Made by a program: the position numbers and the translations under genes. From a virus, in IMG/VR virus record IMGVR_UViG_3300030329_003927, positions 1-36,132 of that record: 36,132 nucleotides of DNA; one strand, given 5' to 3'. The notes below the pieces were generated by a model, which did not search any database, was not told the DNA's origin, and saw only the letters and a list, made by a program, of their open reading frames with translations. Shown here piece after piece: positions 1 through 9,450 of the stretch. The number at the start of each line of letters is the position of its first letter. Position 1 is the stretch's first letter.

Positions 1-2620
1 TAGAAGCTCCTTTATCTCCATCTAATATCTCTTGTGGAGTTAATAGTTCATATATGGTTCTTCCGCCATTACGCATTCCAAAGTAATATACTTGTTGGTC
101 CCATATTTGACGAGCCATCCACTGTCTTAATTCTCCACGAGCTTTTGTTGGTAAAGATAAATCTATTTTAGCGTGTTTTTTTACCCAACTCTCAATTGAA
201 TCAGCTAATTCTTCAGAGCGATTAATCTTATTAGGAGCATCTTTTCCAGGTAATAATTTAGATGTTGCTAAATTAATTTGAGCTGCAATATTTAATTCCA
301 TCTCTCCTTTTAATGCTCTATCTCCAATACTATCATAAGCTTTAGAAAGATATTTTCTAGTAAAATCAATAGTAGTCTTTGTTGGGTCTACTCCAATCCC
401 AGGGCTTGTATCTAATGTTTGAGGAGAACCTTCTAAATCATGAATAGCTATAATAGTACCTTTGTCCTCATCTAAAACATATTCTTTTTCAGTGTTAATA
501 TAAACATCACGTTCTTTTTCTATACGCTCAAGCTCTTTATACATCTCTGCAACTTCATTTTCAAGTCTTGCCTCTTCTGTTTTAGGAACAGGTTTATTTG
601 CTAATCTAGCACCTTCACGTAAAGCAGCTAATTCAGATTCTCCATATTGTATTACTTCTTCAACTTCTTTAATTTCTTTATCAATTCTATCTAAAATAGG
701 TTTAAGTATAGTACGTCCTTGAGCCCTTGCTCTTTTTACTTCTTCTATTTCTGATTTAGATAATGCTATCTCTTTGCCTTCATAATGGCTATGTAACCAC
801 GATTTTATAGCTTTCTTGGCCACATCACTAATTTCCCGAGTTCCTATACCTGCCCAGTTTTTTGGAGGCTTAGGAGGGTCTCCTTGTAATCTTTGAAATG
901 TACCAGTATTATAGTTATATTGATGCCATGAATCACTAGTTTCTTTACTGCCTTGCTTACTGTCAAAGACAAATACATTTTTCTTATGACGTATAGCCAT
1001 ATCTATACCCCAGCCTGTACCACCATCGACAACACGCATAGCATTCCTGCCTTTTTTAATAATAGGAGCTGTTGCATATACGGACTGAGCATGTTTAACT
1101 ACATGCCAATTACGTCTAATTAAATCTGTTACATAATCTGTTAAGTTTCCAGTAGGTCTATCAATATTAACACTAGTTTTTTCCATCTCTTTATTAGCTT
1201 CGGCTAATTGGCTTTCTGTTAATTTAACAACTTCTCCTTTTGAACGAACTGCAGTTGGTAAATGTTTTTCAAAACTGTAATGGAAAACAGGAGCTCCTAA
1301 TTCACTCATTACTTCTGCAAAGTACCTATCAGCTCCCTCTGCTCCTCCAGATGTCATGCGTGTTTTAAATTTATCTAAAAATCCTCTTTTACGTTTATAT
1401 GTTGCTACACCAGTATTTTCATTAAACTGCTCCATTTCATAGCCTGGAATCTCTACAGGCTCTTTAAGTTCAGCTTCTAATCTTTCTGGATTAAGCTTCC
1501 CTATAAGAGAATTTATCAATAAATTATCTTCAGGTTTTCCCCATGTTGTTTCTGCCATTTTTTCTAATATTGGCTTTACTTCAGGCTGTACAGATTCCCA
1601 TTCTGGATGCATTTTAATATCATAAGATTCATTTAATTTAGGGTCAGTCTCCATACGTTCTCTAAATTTTCCAAACCATTTATTAGCTTTAGCATGAGTC
1701 CATGGCATTTCACTTTTACCAAAATAAGCACCCATCACGTATTCATAAACTTGTTCTGGAGTAGTTGCTCCTCTCATAGTAGTAGGTAATCCCATAAATA
1801 ATGAACCTGCCATACCACGTGTAAACTTTTGAGCTCCTTCAGATGTTATACCAAGTTTATCTAAGCTAAGATTACCAATTCCTCTAAACACTCCACCAGC
1901 CATTGCACCATGTAAAAAACTATCCATCATTACATCTACACCACCTTGCCAAGCTGATATAGATGATGCCGCTCCTAGATGAAATGCTCCTTCCATAACG
2001 TGACGTGCCATATTGCCTGTTAAAAAATCATATGCAGTACTAGCTGCGCCTACTCTACCCTTTTGAACTTCTCCTATTATAGGCTTAACAATACTTTTTG
2101 CATGTTTAGTTAATATTTTGGCTCCAGCCATAGGAATTGATTTATCATTTAAAGCTCTAGCTGTTTCAGCTAAACTATGTAATGCATTACGTTTAGTAGC
2201 ATGAACTCCTTTTAATGCATTTAATCCTTTAGCTCCTAAACCTAATGGAGTAGCCATAATACCAGGAGCAAATCCCGCTAAGTGACCTAGATTTCTAAAT
2301 ATCTGCTCGTACTCATTGTCAGCAGGTTCCATTAAATTAAAGGTTGTAAAGCCTTCAAAGAATCCAGCTCCAGCTTGTTTTAAGGCATCTATAAGATTAA
2401 ACTCACCTTCGTAAAAAGGTAGTCCATAATACGCAGCGTGTTCTTGAATTTGCTTATTATCGTTTTCAGTATAGTGATGAGCGTACTTACGTTGATTATT
2501 TATTTGGTCACGTGTTTGTTTCTCATCCCATATAGGTTGGAATTGTTGTTGGTTATTCGCAATAGCCTGTTGCTCCTCAGGCTTTGGCTCTGCCACATTA
2601 TATGGCGTATATAATGACAT
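1..2620 (-). CDS. Large virion or ejected protein with SLOG-like domain, partial
   Basis: The reading frame is open from an ATG at 2620 (GGAGG site just upstream) to the left edge, at least 873 codons, so the C-terminus is missing. The first ~120 residues include a short N-L-G-H-L-A-G-F-A-P motif followed by Gly/Ala-rich hydrophobic stretches, as in phage internal virion or polyvalent proteins. Residues ~420-600 read T-S-G-G-A-E-G-A-D-R, then H-Y-S-F-E-K-H, V-D-G-G-T-G-W-G, V-F-V-F-D and G-I-G-T-R-E-I. This order fits a Rossmann-type SLOG/YpsA-like nucleotide-binding domain. A highly charged, probably coiled-coil segment follows (~620-710). It is the last visible gene of the late operon, 8 bases after its neighbour. 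I infer a protein carried in the capsid and possibly injected with DNA; the SLOG call is from motif recall. Confidence 0.7.
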   Translation of the reverse strand, partial: MSLYTPYNVAEPKPEEQQAIANNQQQFQPIWDEKQTRDQINNQRKYAHHYTENDNKQIQEHAAYYGLPFYEGEFNLIDALKQAGAGFFEGFTTFNLMEPADNEYEQIFRNLGHLAGFAPGIMATPLGLGAKGLNALKGVHATKRNALHSLAETARALNDKSIPMAGAKILTKHAKSIVKPIIGEVQKGRVGAASTAYDFLTGNMARHVMEGAFHLGAASSISAWQGGVDVMMDSFLHGAMAGGVFRGIGNLSLDKLGITSEGAQKFTRGMAGSLFMGLPTTMRGATTPEQVYEYVMGAYFGKSEMPWTHAKANKWFGKFRERMETDPKLNESYDIKMHPEWESVQPEVKPILEKMAETTWGKPEDNLLINSLIGKLNPERLEAELKEPVEIPGYEMEQFNENTGVATYKRKRGFLDKFKTRMTSGGAEGADRYFAEVMSELGAPVFHYSFEKHLPTAVRSKGEVVKLTESQLAEANKEMEKTSVNIDRPTGNLTDYVTDLIRRNWHVVKHAQSVYATAPIIKKGRNAMRVVDGGTGWGIDMAIRHKKNVFVFDSKQGSKETSDSWHQYNYNTGTFQRLQGDPPKPPKNWAGIGTREISDVAKKAIKSWLHSHYEGKEIALSKSEIEEVKRARAQGRTILKPILDRIDKEIKEVEEVIQYGESELAALREGARLANKPVPKTEEARLENEVAEMYKELERIEKERDVYINTEKEYVLDEDKGTIIAIHDLEGSPQTLDTSPGIGVDPTKTTIDFTRKYLSKAYDSIGDRALKGEMELNIAAQINLATSKLLPGKDAPNKINRSEELADSIESWVKKHAKIDLSLPTKARGELRQWMARQIWDQQVYYFGMRNGGRTIYELLTPQEILDGDKGAS

Positions 2621-2628
2621 TTATCCTC

Positions 2629-3981
2629 CTACTTTTGAACTCTATTTGCTTTATTCCACTCTTCTATTGCATCTTTTATTGTACTGTAAGAGGTTCCAAT
2701 GGTCAGTGCTAGACCTATTACTTCCCCAATCGGTACAGGTCCATCTGCTGCAGCAGCTAATCCCCATTTTGCTGCCATTGCAGGTGCTTTTTGGGCTAAT
2801 CTTTTTGCTACAAATTGTCCAAGACCCATGCCTCCAACACCAGTAGCAACACCACCTTTTACTACAGCTCCAGCTTTCTCTCCACCAATCATTTCTGCTC
2901 CATATCCAGCAACGTTACCCAATAACATAGGAGCGAACCCTTGTAAATGTTTTAAGTTCTTTAAATTCTTTCCCCATTCACCTTTCATAAATGTACGATA
3001 TCTAGTATCTCTACCACCTATCCTACCATCAAGGCCTCTTAATTCATTCCTACCTTTTTGAGCTACTTCTTTTAATTTATCTTGAGCCTCTTTTACTAAT
3101 TCTTTAGCAGCTCTAATGTCAGATGCTCTACCTTTATAACTACCTTTACTTTGTATTTCTTGTAAATATTTTTTAGCATCTTGAACAGCACTTCTACTAT
3201 CCTTCATATAGTTATGATAATTTTGTTTTGCCAATTGTATTACATCGTCTGGTGTAGCATTAGCCCAATCATATACCATTTGACCACCTGTATATGCTAA
3301 TGTCGCCCCAAATGCTGTACCAGCAGGGCCAACATCGCCTATTAAACCTGTACTTGGTAAATGAGGATTATAAGGATTAAAAAAGTCTTGAGCTTGCGAT
3401 GCTTGAGGCCCAATCTGTTGCATTAAACTAACATTATGAGCTAAAGTTGGGTTGTCTGCTATAATTTTAGCAACTTCATCATTACTATAGCCTTGCTTAT
3501 CTAACATTTGAATTTGACCACTAAGCTTAGAGTATCTAGATTGAATCATTTTTTGATAAAAGTTTTCAAGTAAAGGTGTATCATAAGTAGCATTAAATGT
3601 TTTTCCCGATGCTATTACTTTACTTTTATACATACGCATAGCTTCATCCCATGTAGGAATTTTATCATACTGATTATCTCCAGCGTCATAAGCTAATCCC
3701 TCAGAAGTATTAAATCCACCTTTACCATAAGTTAAATTATACATCCATTCACTAATGTCATTATTTTCAAATCCACCAGCTAGAGTTCCATCTGTACGTT
3801 CTCTCATGAATTTTTGATATTCATGGTCAGACTTCTTTAATTCTAAAGAATCTAATTGCAATTGATTATTGAACGCTGTTTGGTTTTCTTGGTTCTTTAA
3901 TTGCCTTGCTTTTAAAATTAAATCAGGTATACTGCTTAATGCTTCTGCTATTGGGTCTTGTTGAACAACTATATTTCCCAT
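2629..3981 (-). CDS. Putative internal virion protein
   Basis: 450 residues, no family recognised with certainty. The N-terminal ~300 residues are polar and helical, with charged, Lys-rich stretches around 260-335. The C-terminal third turns hydrophobic and rich in Gly and Ala, with possible membrane-active helices at ~350-380 and ~395-435. A segment near residue 345 reads N-L-K-H-L-Q-G-F-A-P, closely matching a segment of the downstream 873-residue protein, so the two may share a structural or ejection module. It sits between an S74-ending protein and the SLOG-bearing protein in the late operon with gaps below 10 bases. Context favours a capsid-internal or tail-lumen protein; this is inference. 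Confidence 0.6.
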   Translation of the reverse strand: MGNIVVQQDPIAEALSSIPDLILKARQLKNQENQTAFNNQLQLDSLELKKSDHEYQKFMRERTDGTLAGGFENNDISEWMYNLTYGKGGFNTSEGLAYDAGDNQYDKIPTWDEAMRMYKSKVIASGKTFNATYDTPLLENFYQKMIQSRYSKLSGQIQMLDKQGYSNDEVAKIIADNPTLAHNVSLMQQIGPQASQAQDFFNPYNPHLPSTGLIGDVGPAGTAFGATLAYTGGQMVYDWANATPDDVIQLAKQNYHNYMKDSRSAVQDAKKYLQEIQSKGSYKGRASDIRAAKELVKEAQDKLKEVAQKGRNELRGLDGRIGGRDTRYRTFMKGEWGKNLKNLKHLQGFAPMLLGNVAGYGAEMIGGEKAGAVVKGGVATGVGGMGLGQFVAKRLAQKAPAMAAKWGLAAAADGPVPIGEVIGLALTIGTSYSTIKDAIEEWNKANRVQK

Positions 3982-3990
3982 AATTTCTCC

Positions 3991-4965
3991 CTACCTTCTT
4001 CCTATTGATTTAGCACGTTCTATTATCTTGCTATAATCTACTTTTTTAAATCCTTGACTGTTACTAATTGCTTCAGGGTAAATTTTCTCTACATCCTGAG
4101 CCATATATCCTATTTGAGGGCTACCTTTATCATATGTATAATTATATGTATATACAGGCATACCTATATTATCAACGTGTTGAAATTGTATATTCTCTTT
4201 TAATCTCTCGTCTGAGAATAATTTGCCAATACCTTTGCCTAACTTACCAATAGTACTATCCCAAGCTTTGGTAAAAAAGCCTTTTTCTTTAGGAGCTGTT
4301 GGAGCATCTACTGCAGATTCCATGCCAATAACTCGCTCTCCAAACTGTTGCATAGCTTTTTCCCTAATATCATGAATACTTCTTTGAGCCCCATCCCAAC
4401 CTCGGTCTATTGCTTTGGTTATCCCACTAAAAATATTTTGTCTTTGTGCATCTATTTGAGGATTCCCAGTTTGCTCAAAACCTTGCGATGCTTTCATGTT
4501 TGCTTCTGCCTGCATTGCTTTTTGCAACGTTCCTTGAGCTCCTTCTCCAATATCACTAATACCTAAGGCTACATCTTCCATAACCCTATCTTCGGCTGTT
4601 GGGTCATAATCCCCAATTTGATATCTATCCATATCCTCTTGAGTGGTTCCAGAGTAACCTAGATTTTGAGCTAACTTTAACCGCTCTTCTTCACTCATAC
4701 CAATAAATTGCGAAGGGTCTAGGTCTGTATATTCTCCCCAATCCATTTCGCCATAATCCCCTTCATAATATTCCGTTAATCCAGTAGAAGGGTTATTAGT
4801 ACCTGCACCTATTTCTTTAGTCAATAACTCTCCTAACACACCATAGTCATCAATAGCACGTGCTTCTCTTGTATTTACGTGAGACAATTCTCCATTTACA
4901 TTACGTAGCTCTGAATCTCCATTTCTTCCTTGTGCTGCTAAATAATCATATATAAAATTTTTCAT
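3991..4965 (-). CDS. Virion protein with C-terminal S74-type chaperone/autoprotease
   Basis: 324 residues. The C-terminal ~75 residues carry the peptidase S74 signature: S251-D-E-R-L-K-E-N-I, then Y-T-Y-N, G-Y-M-A-Q-D-V-E-K-I-Y-P-E-A and V-D-Y-S-K-I. In known S74 proteins (K1F endosialidase spike, T5 L-shaped fibre) this intramolecular chaperone guides trimer folding and then cuts itself off at the Ser of the S-D motif. The copy here is shorter than the ~100-150 residues usual in fibres. The N-terminal 220 residues are acidic and Gln-rich and do not look like a fibre shaft. The segment W235 to N258 is nearly identical to one in the 301-residue protein at 9451-10356, so the two share a duplicated C-terminal cassette. 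Role on the particle is unknown. Confidence 0.8.
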   Translation of the reverse strand: MKNFIYDYLAAQGRNGDSELRNVNGELSHVNTREARAIDDYGVLGELLTKEIGAGTNNPSTGLTEYYEGDYGEMDWGEYTDLDPSQFIGMSEEERLKLAQNLGYSGTTQEDMDRYQIGDYDPTAEDRVMEDVALGISDIGEGAQGTLQKAMQAEANMKASQGFEQTGNPQIDAQRQNIFSGITKAIDRGWDGAQRSIHDIREKAMQQFGERVIGMESAVDAPTAPKEKGFFTKAWDSTIGKLGKGIGKLFSDERLKENIQFQHVDNIGMPVYTYNYTYDKGSPQIGYMAQDVEKIYPEAISNSQGFKKVDYSKIIERAKSIGRR

Positions 4966-4973
4966 AATATTCC

Positions 4974-5972
4974 TTAGTCGTATTTCTGTCCTGGTTGTAC
5001 ATTAAAATTAATACCTCCATAAGTAGTTAAGTCAGGGTCAGGTGTTTGATATAATCCTAATAATCCCGTTTGTGGGTCATCTGGTTGATTTGAATATAGG
5101 TGGTCATCCCAAGCGTCATCACTGACAAACAAGTCTCGTGGAGTAAATATCTTATTATCGTTAGATACCCCAGTAACATCATGAGCCCCTGTATATCCTG
5201 GCCCAAATAAAGGACTATCTCCTCCAGCTCCTTGTGTATCGATAATATTACTGTGTACATCACTTTTACTAATTGGAGTAAAATCAGTTGTTGTAAAAGG
5301 CTCAGGTTCAACTCTTGTTCTACTAGTTATATTTCCAAAGTCATCTGGCATCATATTAACATCCCCTGCAGGAGCCATGGTGTCTACATTAAAGAAATCA
5401 ACAAAATTATCCATTCCACCTTCAACTAAATCATCTCCAGCGTCAGACATCCCTCCTTGTATATATTGCATAGCATCTGTAGGGTTTCTAAAATCGACAT
5501 CTTTTAAAGCATCAAAATATGCATCACTACCAACATCAAGCCCTTTAGTAAAATGGTCAATTTTAGCAGTATCAGATAAAGTACTAGTCATAGGATTAAA
5601 ATAACCTTGAACAGCTGCTGACATACCAGCTTTGATAATAGCTCCATCGTCTTGCCTTTGCAATGATTCATACATATCCTGAGTATCTGATTGTCCAAAT
5701 TTTGTTTTAATATCTGGGATAGATTTATCAGCTAAATTCCTTCCTATCGCTTGACCTGCAGCTGCGCCTACACCTGAAGCTATAGCTCCAGCAGCTAATG
5801 ATAATCCTCCAGTTACAGGAGCCAATAATACTGGTAAAAATGTACCAAGTAATCCACCTATACTACCAAATATACCACGCTTAGATGTTTCTTTTTGAGC
5901 CGCATCTTGCCTAGCCTTCGCATCTGCGTCAGCATCACGTTTCATCAACATTCCACCAAAATCTAATCCCAT
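4974..5972 (-). CDS. Putative internal virion protein, Gly/Ala-rich N-terminus
   Basis: 332 residues, family not recognised. A charged, Lys/Asp/Ala-rich start (residues 1-32) is followed by a strongly hydrophobic Gly/Ala/Leu stretch (~33-80) that could form one or two membrane-inserting helices. The remainder is acidic, Asp-rich and polar. It lies 8 bases upstream of the S74-ending protein in the late operon. A hydrophobic N-terminal segment in a late phage protein fits a DNA-ejection or membrane-contact role, but nothing in the sequence proves it. Confidence 0.55.
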   Translation of the reverse strand: MGLDFGGMLMKRDADADAKARQDAAQKETSKRGIFGSIGGLLGTFLPVLLAPVTGGLSLAAGAIASGVGAAAGQAIGRNLADKSIPDIKTKFGQSDTQDMYESLQRQDDGAIIKAGMSAAVQGYFNPMTSTLSDTAKIDHFTKGLDVGSDAYFDALKDVDFRNPTDAMQYIQGGMSDAGDDLVEGGMDNFVDFFNVDTMAPAGDVNMMPDDFGNITSRTRVEPEPFTTTDFTPISKSDVHSNIIDTQGAGGDSPLFGPGYTGAHDVTGVSNDNKIFTPRDLFVSDDAWDDHLYSNQPDDPQTGLLGLYQTPDPDLTTYGGINFNVQPGQKYD

Positions 5973-5973
5973 A

Positions 5974-6228
5974 TTATTCCTCTTCTACTGGTTTAAATTT
6001 GAACCATTGTCCACCAGCTTTTATTAAAAGTCTAACACCTTCATCTGTAACACGTAATTGCATCTCCGCTTCTTCTCCTTCATCATCTAAAGGATTTCCT
6101 TCTCCAAGAATTAATCTATCTTGTTTTAAATGATGTAAGTTACGTATTTCTCTTTTCATTTGCTCTGTGGTTCCAGTTAAACCATCCATTAAAGCTTGAT
6201 TTATATCATTTCCCGAAGATTCAAACAT
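5974..6228 (-). CDS. Small hypothetical virion-operon protein
   Basis: 84 residues, acidic. A helical N-terminal half (M-F-E-S-S-G-N-D-I-N-Q-A-L) leads into a C-terminal half that looks like a small beta unit (Q-L-R-V-T-D-E-G-V-R-L-L-I-K, then W-F-K-F). It starts in a TAATG overlap with the stop of the 917-residue gene, so it is probably translationally coupled to it. No family recognised. Context suggests a minor structural or assembly protein. Confidence 0.6.
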   Translation of the reverse strand: MFESSGNDINQALMDGLTGTTEQMKREIRNLHHLKQDRLILGEGNPLDDEGEEAEMQLRVTDEGVRLLIKAGGQWFKFKPVEEE

Positions 6229-8981
6229 TATTTAACCGCCTTTATTCTGTATACAATACTTATATCATTAATTTCAAAAGTAGAATCTATAGCATTAGTT
6301 CCATCACCACTAATCTTAAGTTGAAAACTATAGATATTATTAACTGAACTTCCAGGAATTAATTCCGCTGCTAGCCAGTCATTAGTAGCAGCATCAAATG
6401 GGATACACTTAGCAGCAGCGTTAGCTTTCGTGCTTGAACCATCTGTGCCACTTGTAATTTTATAAAAATTACTACTAGGAGCTGCACCATTTATACCATA
6501 TTGTACTTGTACGTGAGTCGCATCACCTCTATAAGAGATATATACTTTATAAATTTTCTTACGTACTCCTGGAGCACCAAAATCATAATCTTTTGTAAGG
6601 ATATTAACATTTGCTGAATCTACTGCAGCATTAGACCATTGCTGTATCGTATCATCAGCTCCATATTGAGCTTGTATTAAATTATTATCATAATCATTAA
6701 TCATATTGCTTAATGAAGTAACACTTCCAGCATTTGTGCCAAAAGCCTTACCTGCCATACCTTTTACAAAACTACGTGTTGTAAAGTCATATATATAAAT
6801 ATATCCTTCACCTGAATGAGTTCCACTGTCGCCATCAAAATGTTGTTGAATTAATAGTTGCTTCTTATTAGGGATATATCCTACTACTGGAGTATGCGTT
6901 CCTGAATTTGTAAATGCATCCCATGAAGCCTTACTAATAACTTCTTGTCCGTTTTTTTCAAATAAGTTAACTACTTTTCCTCCATTATAAAAATAAACTC
7001 CATTTTTATTCGCCCATCCTACACCTATATCTGTAGTGGCTACTTGACATCCGTTTTTAACACCTAATCCTCGATGTTGTGTCTCTAAGTATTCTTGTCC
7101 TTTAGATACATTGATAATATACAACGTTTTATCTTTAAATTGCAATAGCCTATCGGCAAAAGTAGCTAAATGATTAATTGCCTCTCCATCCTCTGTAACC
7201 ACGTCTATATATTGGCTAGATGGGAATTTATCATATTGTCCTACAGGAGATTTCATTAATCTATCTCCATAGTGTACAACTTGACCTACTTTTAAATCAC
7301 CTACAACCATTTTTTGTTTTACATTTCCTACGTAAGCTCGTTGACCTACAATTACACCAGTCTTATAGGATTCTAAAGTTATTTCATCTGTATGAGAATG
7401 CCCATTAGCGGTAAAATAACTTAAATATTTAGGAGGGTGTTTAACTACATTAGTATCATCATTATGTTTACTAGGGCTAGTCATATAAAAATAACCTTTA
7501 TCGCCTGGACTAGATTGGTGTCTTGTACCTGCTCTCCAATCTGAATAACCACTACTTGCACCAGTAGTTGATTGCGCTCCATATACCTTAACACCTTTAC
7601 TCATATCGCAATCCATTAATCTCCATAATTGTGAATGCCCATCTTCATTAGATGACCAATATACTCGCACTCCTGAAATACGCTTATTTCCTGTATTTGT
7701 TCTTGTTGCAGCAGTAGCAGAACCAAAATTAAAATTATGGTTATTGGGAAAATCATCAGGGTCCGTTGCGTGTGTTACACTATGCTCTACAGCCCCGTGA
7801 TGAGCCCCATTACATTTAATATATGGTTTAAAGCTCACTGAAACCATATCTCCTGTAGTATTATGCGTAGCTGTTCCATCTGAAAATTTCATTTCAAGTT
7901 TAGGTGTATCAGCTGCAAGCGCAGTATTTCCAGTTGCGTGAAGAGATTCTGTAGGATACATTTGCATTAATTGAGGAAGACTTTCTTGTGTCCCATCATC
8001 ATAAACAGTGGTAACATGAAATTTGTATCTTGTTCCAGAATCAGGCATCCAAGAGCCTGAATCATCCACTCCTTCATCAAATTCTATTCCAAATCCCCAA
8101 AACATATTTGTAGTACCTGCAGCTGAATCAACAGCAGAACCATTTTCACATGTTTCATCAGCAAATGCAAAACCATGAGCATCATGAGCTGAAGTAGTAT
8201 CTTTACAATTAGCCATAATAGCATTTATACATACTCTTTCTTCACCTAAATAGTCACCTTCATAACCATCCTCTGGGAAGCAAGGTACAATTGCAGCATC
8301 TGTAGTATAAACAAGAGGAACATTTACTTTGGCTGTCATAGAAGGGTCAGCAGTAATAGAGAGTATTCCTGTCTCAGATGTCCATGTATCTACAAATAAT
8401 CCGTATGTTTTAGGCTTAATTAATCCCCGCCATTTTGGAACATTGTCTGCACCATTAAGCGCATCACAAACACGCAATCCTCCTTTAACAAAATACATTG
8501 AAAGATATGCTCCAGCTCCACCTAAATCAATCAAATTAGCAGCTGTAGTAGACGTATTCCAACATTTATTAGAACCAAAAGCCTCTTTTTGAAATGTTCC
8601 AACATGAGCTCCGCCTGTCGTATCATATAATGATATATAATTCGTTGCTACTTCAAGAGTCTTATCGGCATCATTGATATATATATCTCCATCAGAATAA
8701 TCATACATTTGATAGTCTAGAGAATATGATATTAACCCCGTTCCTTTATTAGACTCTCCACTAGAAAGAATTGTACATGTCGTACTATATTCATCTTGTA
8801 TAGCCGGACCATCAGGATTAGCTTCATGATTAATAAATGAACCCATGAGTGTAATTCTGCCAACTTCATCAACCATTGCGTCTTCACAAGCAGCTAATTC
8901 ATTATCGACAATATCTCGTGGGTCAGAATTATTATTAATTCCACCTTCAAACCTATCTATTTTTAATACTTGTTTAGGCAT
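6228..8981 (-). CDS. Large tail-type structural protein
   Basis: 917 residues, Thr/Gly/Asp-rich and mostly beta-predicted. The N-terminus (residues ~9-41) has the F-E-G-G-I-N-N-N-S-D-P-R-D-I ... D-N-E-L-x-x-C-x-D-x-M-x-D-E-x-G-R-I pattern. I associate this with podovirus tail tube or nozzle-type proteins, which often open with G-G-x-N and an aspartate-proline pair and contain beta-propeller-like repeats. The central part includes many Tyr/Trp-containing strands (V-Y-W-S-S-N-E-D-G-H, Y-F-Y-N-G-G-K-V), again like a propeller. The holin-like gene start overlaps it by 8 bases. Structural role is likely; assignment to the nozzle specifically is a weaker inference. Confidence 0.6.
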   Translation of the reverse strand: MPKQVLKIDRFEGGINNNSDPRDIVDNELAACEDAMVDEVGRITLMGSFINHEANPDGPAIQDEYSTTCTILSSGESNKGTGLISYSLDYQMYDYSDGDIYINDADKTLEVATNYISLYDTTGGAHVGTFQKEAFGSNKCWNTSTTAANLIDLGGAGAYLSMYFVKGGLRVCDALNGADNVPKWRGLIKPKTYGLFVDTWTSETGILSITADPSMTAKVNVPLVYTTDAAIVPCFPEDGYEGDYLGEERVCINAIMANCKDTTSAHDAHGFAFADETCENGSAVDSAAGTTNMFWGFGIEFDEGVDDSGSWMPDSGTRYKFHVTTVYDDGTQESLPQLMQMYPTESLHATGNTALAADTPKLEMKFSDGTATHNTTGDMVSVSFKPYIKCNGAHHGAVEHSVTHATDPDDFPNNHNFNFGSATAATRTNTGNKRISGVRVYWSSNEDGHSQLWRLMDCDMSKGVKVYGAQSTTGASSGYSDWRAGTRHQSSPGDKGYFYMTSPSKHNDDTNVVKHPPKYLSYFTANGHSHTDEITLESYKTGVIVGQRAYVGNVKQKMVVGDLKVGQVVHYGDRLMKSPVGQYDKFPSSQYIDVVTEDGEAINHLATFADRLLQFKDKTLYIINVSKGQEYLETQHRGLGVKNGCQVATTDIGVGWANKNGVYFYNGGKVVNLFEKNGQEVISKASWDAFTNSGTHTPVVGYIPNKKQLLIQQHFDGDSGTHSGEGYIYIYDFTTRSFVKGMAGKAFGTNAGSVTSLSNMINDYDNNLIQAQYGADDTIQQWSNAAVDSANVNILTKDYDFGAPGVRKKIYKVYISYRGDATHVQVQYGINGAAPSSNFYKITSGTDGSSTKANAAAKCIPFDAATNDWLAAELIPGSSVNNIYSFQLKISGDGTNAIDSTFEINDISIVYRIKAVK

Positions 8982-9240
8982 TCTTATCCCATTTAAATAA
9001 ACGTGTTATTATCTCAATCAACGTTTGATATGATTTAACTATACCACGTTGTTCTATCTGCATTTTCTTCTGTTGGTCTATCAGTTTAACTATAATACCT
9101 TCTAATCGATTAAACTTTTGATGTATATCTTTAGTTAAATCATTTTGAATGTACTGATTTTGTTTCCAAATAAAAAATCCAAAAGCCATTGCGACAGCTA
9201 CTGGTATCCCAAATTTTTCTATCACCTCTATAGGATTCAA
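8974..9240 (-). CDS. Holin-like membrane protein (BhlA/UviB type)
   Basis: 88 residues. One N-terminal transmembrane helix (residues ~8-26, G-I-P-V-A-V-A-M-A-F-G-F-F-I-W) is followed by a long charged amphipathic or coiled-coil segment (Q-N-D-L-T-K-D-I-H-Q-K-F-N-R-L to R-L-F-K-W-D-K). This layout matches BhlA/UviB-type holins, small single-span proteins that permeabilise the inner membrane and release the endolysin. The lysozyme-like protein at 27040-27729 is the probable partner, though it is far away in the same operon. A spanin or a virion membrane anchor would look similar. Confidence 0.6.
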   Translation of the reverse strand: MNPIEVIEKFGIPVAVAMAFGFFIWKQNQYIQNDLTKDIHQKFNRLEGIIVKLIDQQKKMQIEQRGIVKSYQTLIEIITRLFKWDKNA

Positions 9241-9242
9241 AG

Positions 9243-9443
9243 CTACTTATCTTCTCCGAGATTCAATGCTTGAATCATCGCATTAAACTTCTTCTTTCTA
9301 ATATCACTCCACATAGGCATCGTTCTAAACATTGCACCTACTGATTTCTCTGTAGGCCAAAATCGTTGAGCCGTTGCTACGGAATCTCTATTTTTAGTTT
9401 TACGCTTTATCCAATCCCATAAAGGGCCATTTCCTGCAATCAT
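9243..9443 (-). CDS. Small basic hypothetical protein
   Basis: 66 residues, basic, Trp-rich (four Trp) and Met-rich, with no signal peptide or membrane span. It lies two bases before the holin-like gene and seven bases after the Met/Gly-rich S74 protein, so it belongs to the late operon. No family recognised; a lysis or tail accessory role would fit the position only. Confidence 0.55.
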   Translation of the reverse strand: MIAGNGPLWDWIKRKTKNRDSVATAQRFWPTEKSVGAMFRTMPMWSDIRKKKFNAMIQALNLGEDK

Positions 9444-9450
9444 AATGACC

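Noticed and set aside
2699-3061. Plus-strand frame of 120 residues opposite the late gene
   Set aside because: Antisense shadow of the 450-residue protein, rich in Pro/Ala from opposite-strand codons.
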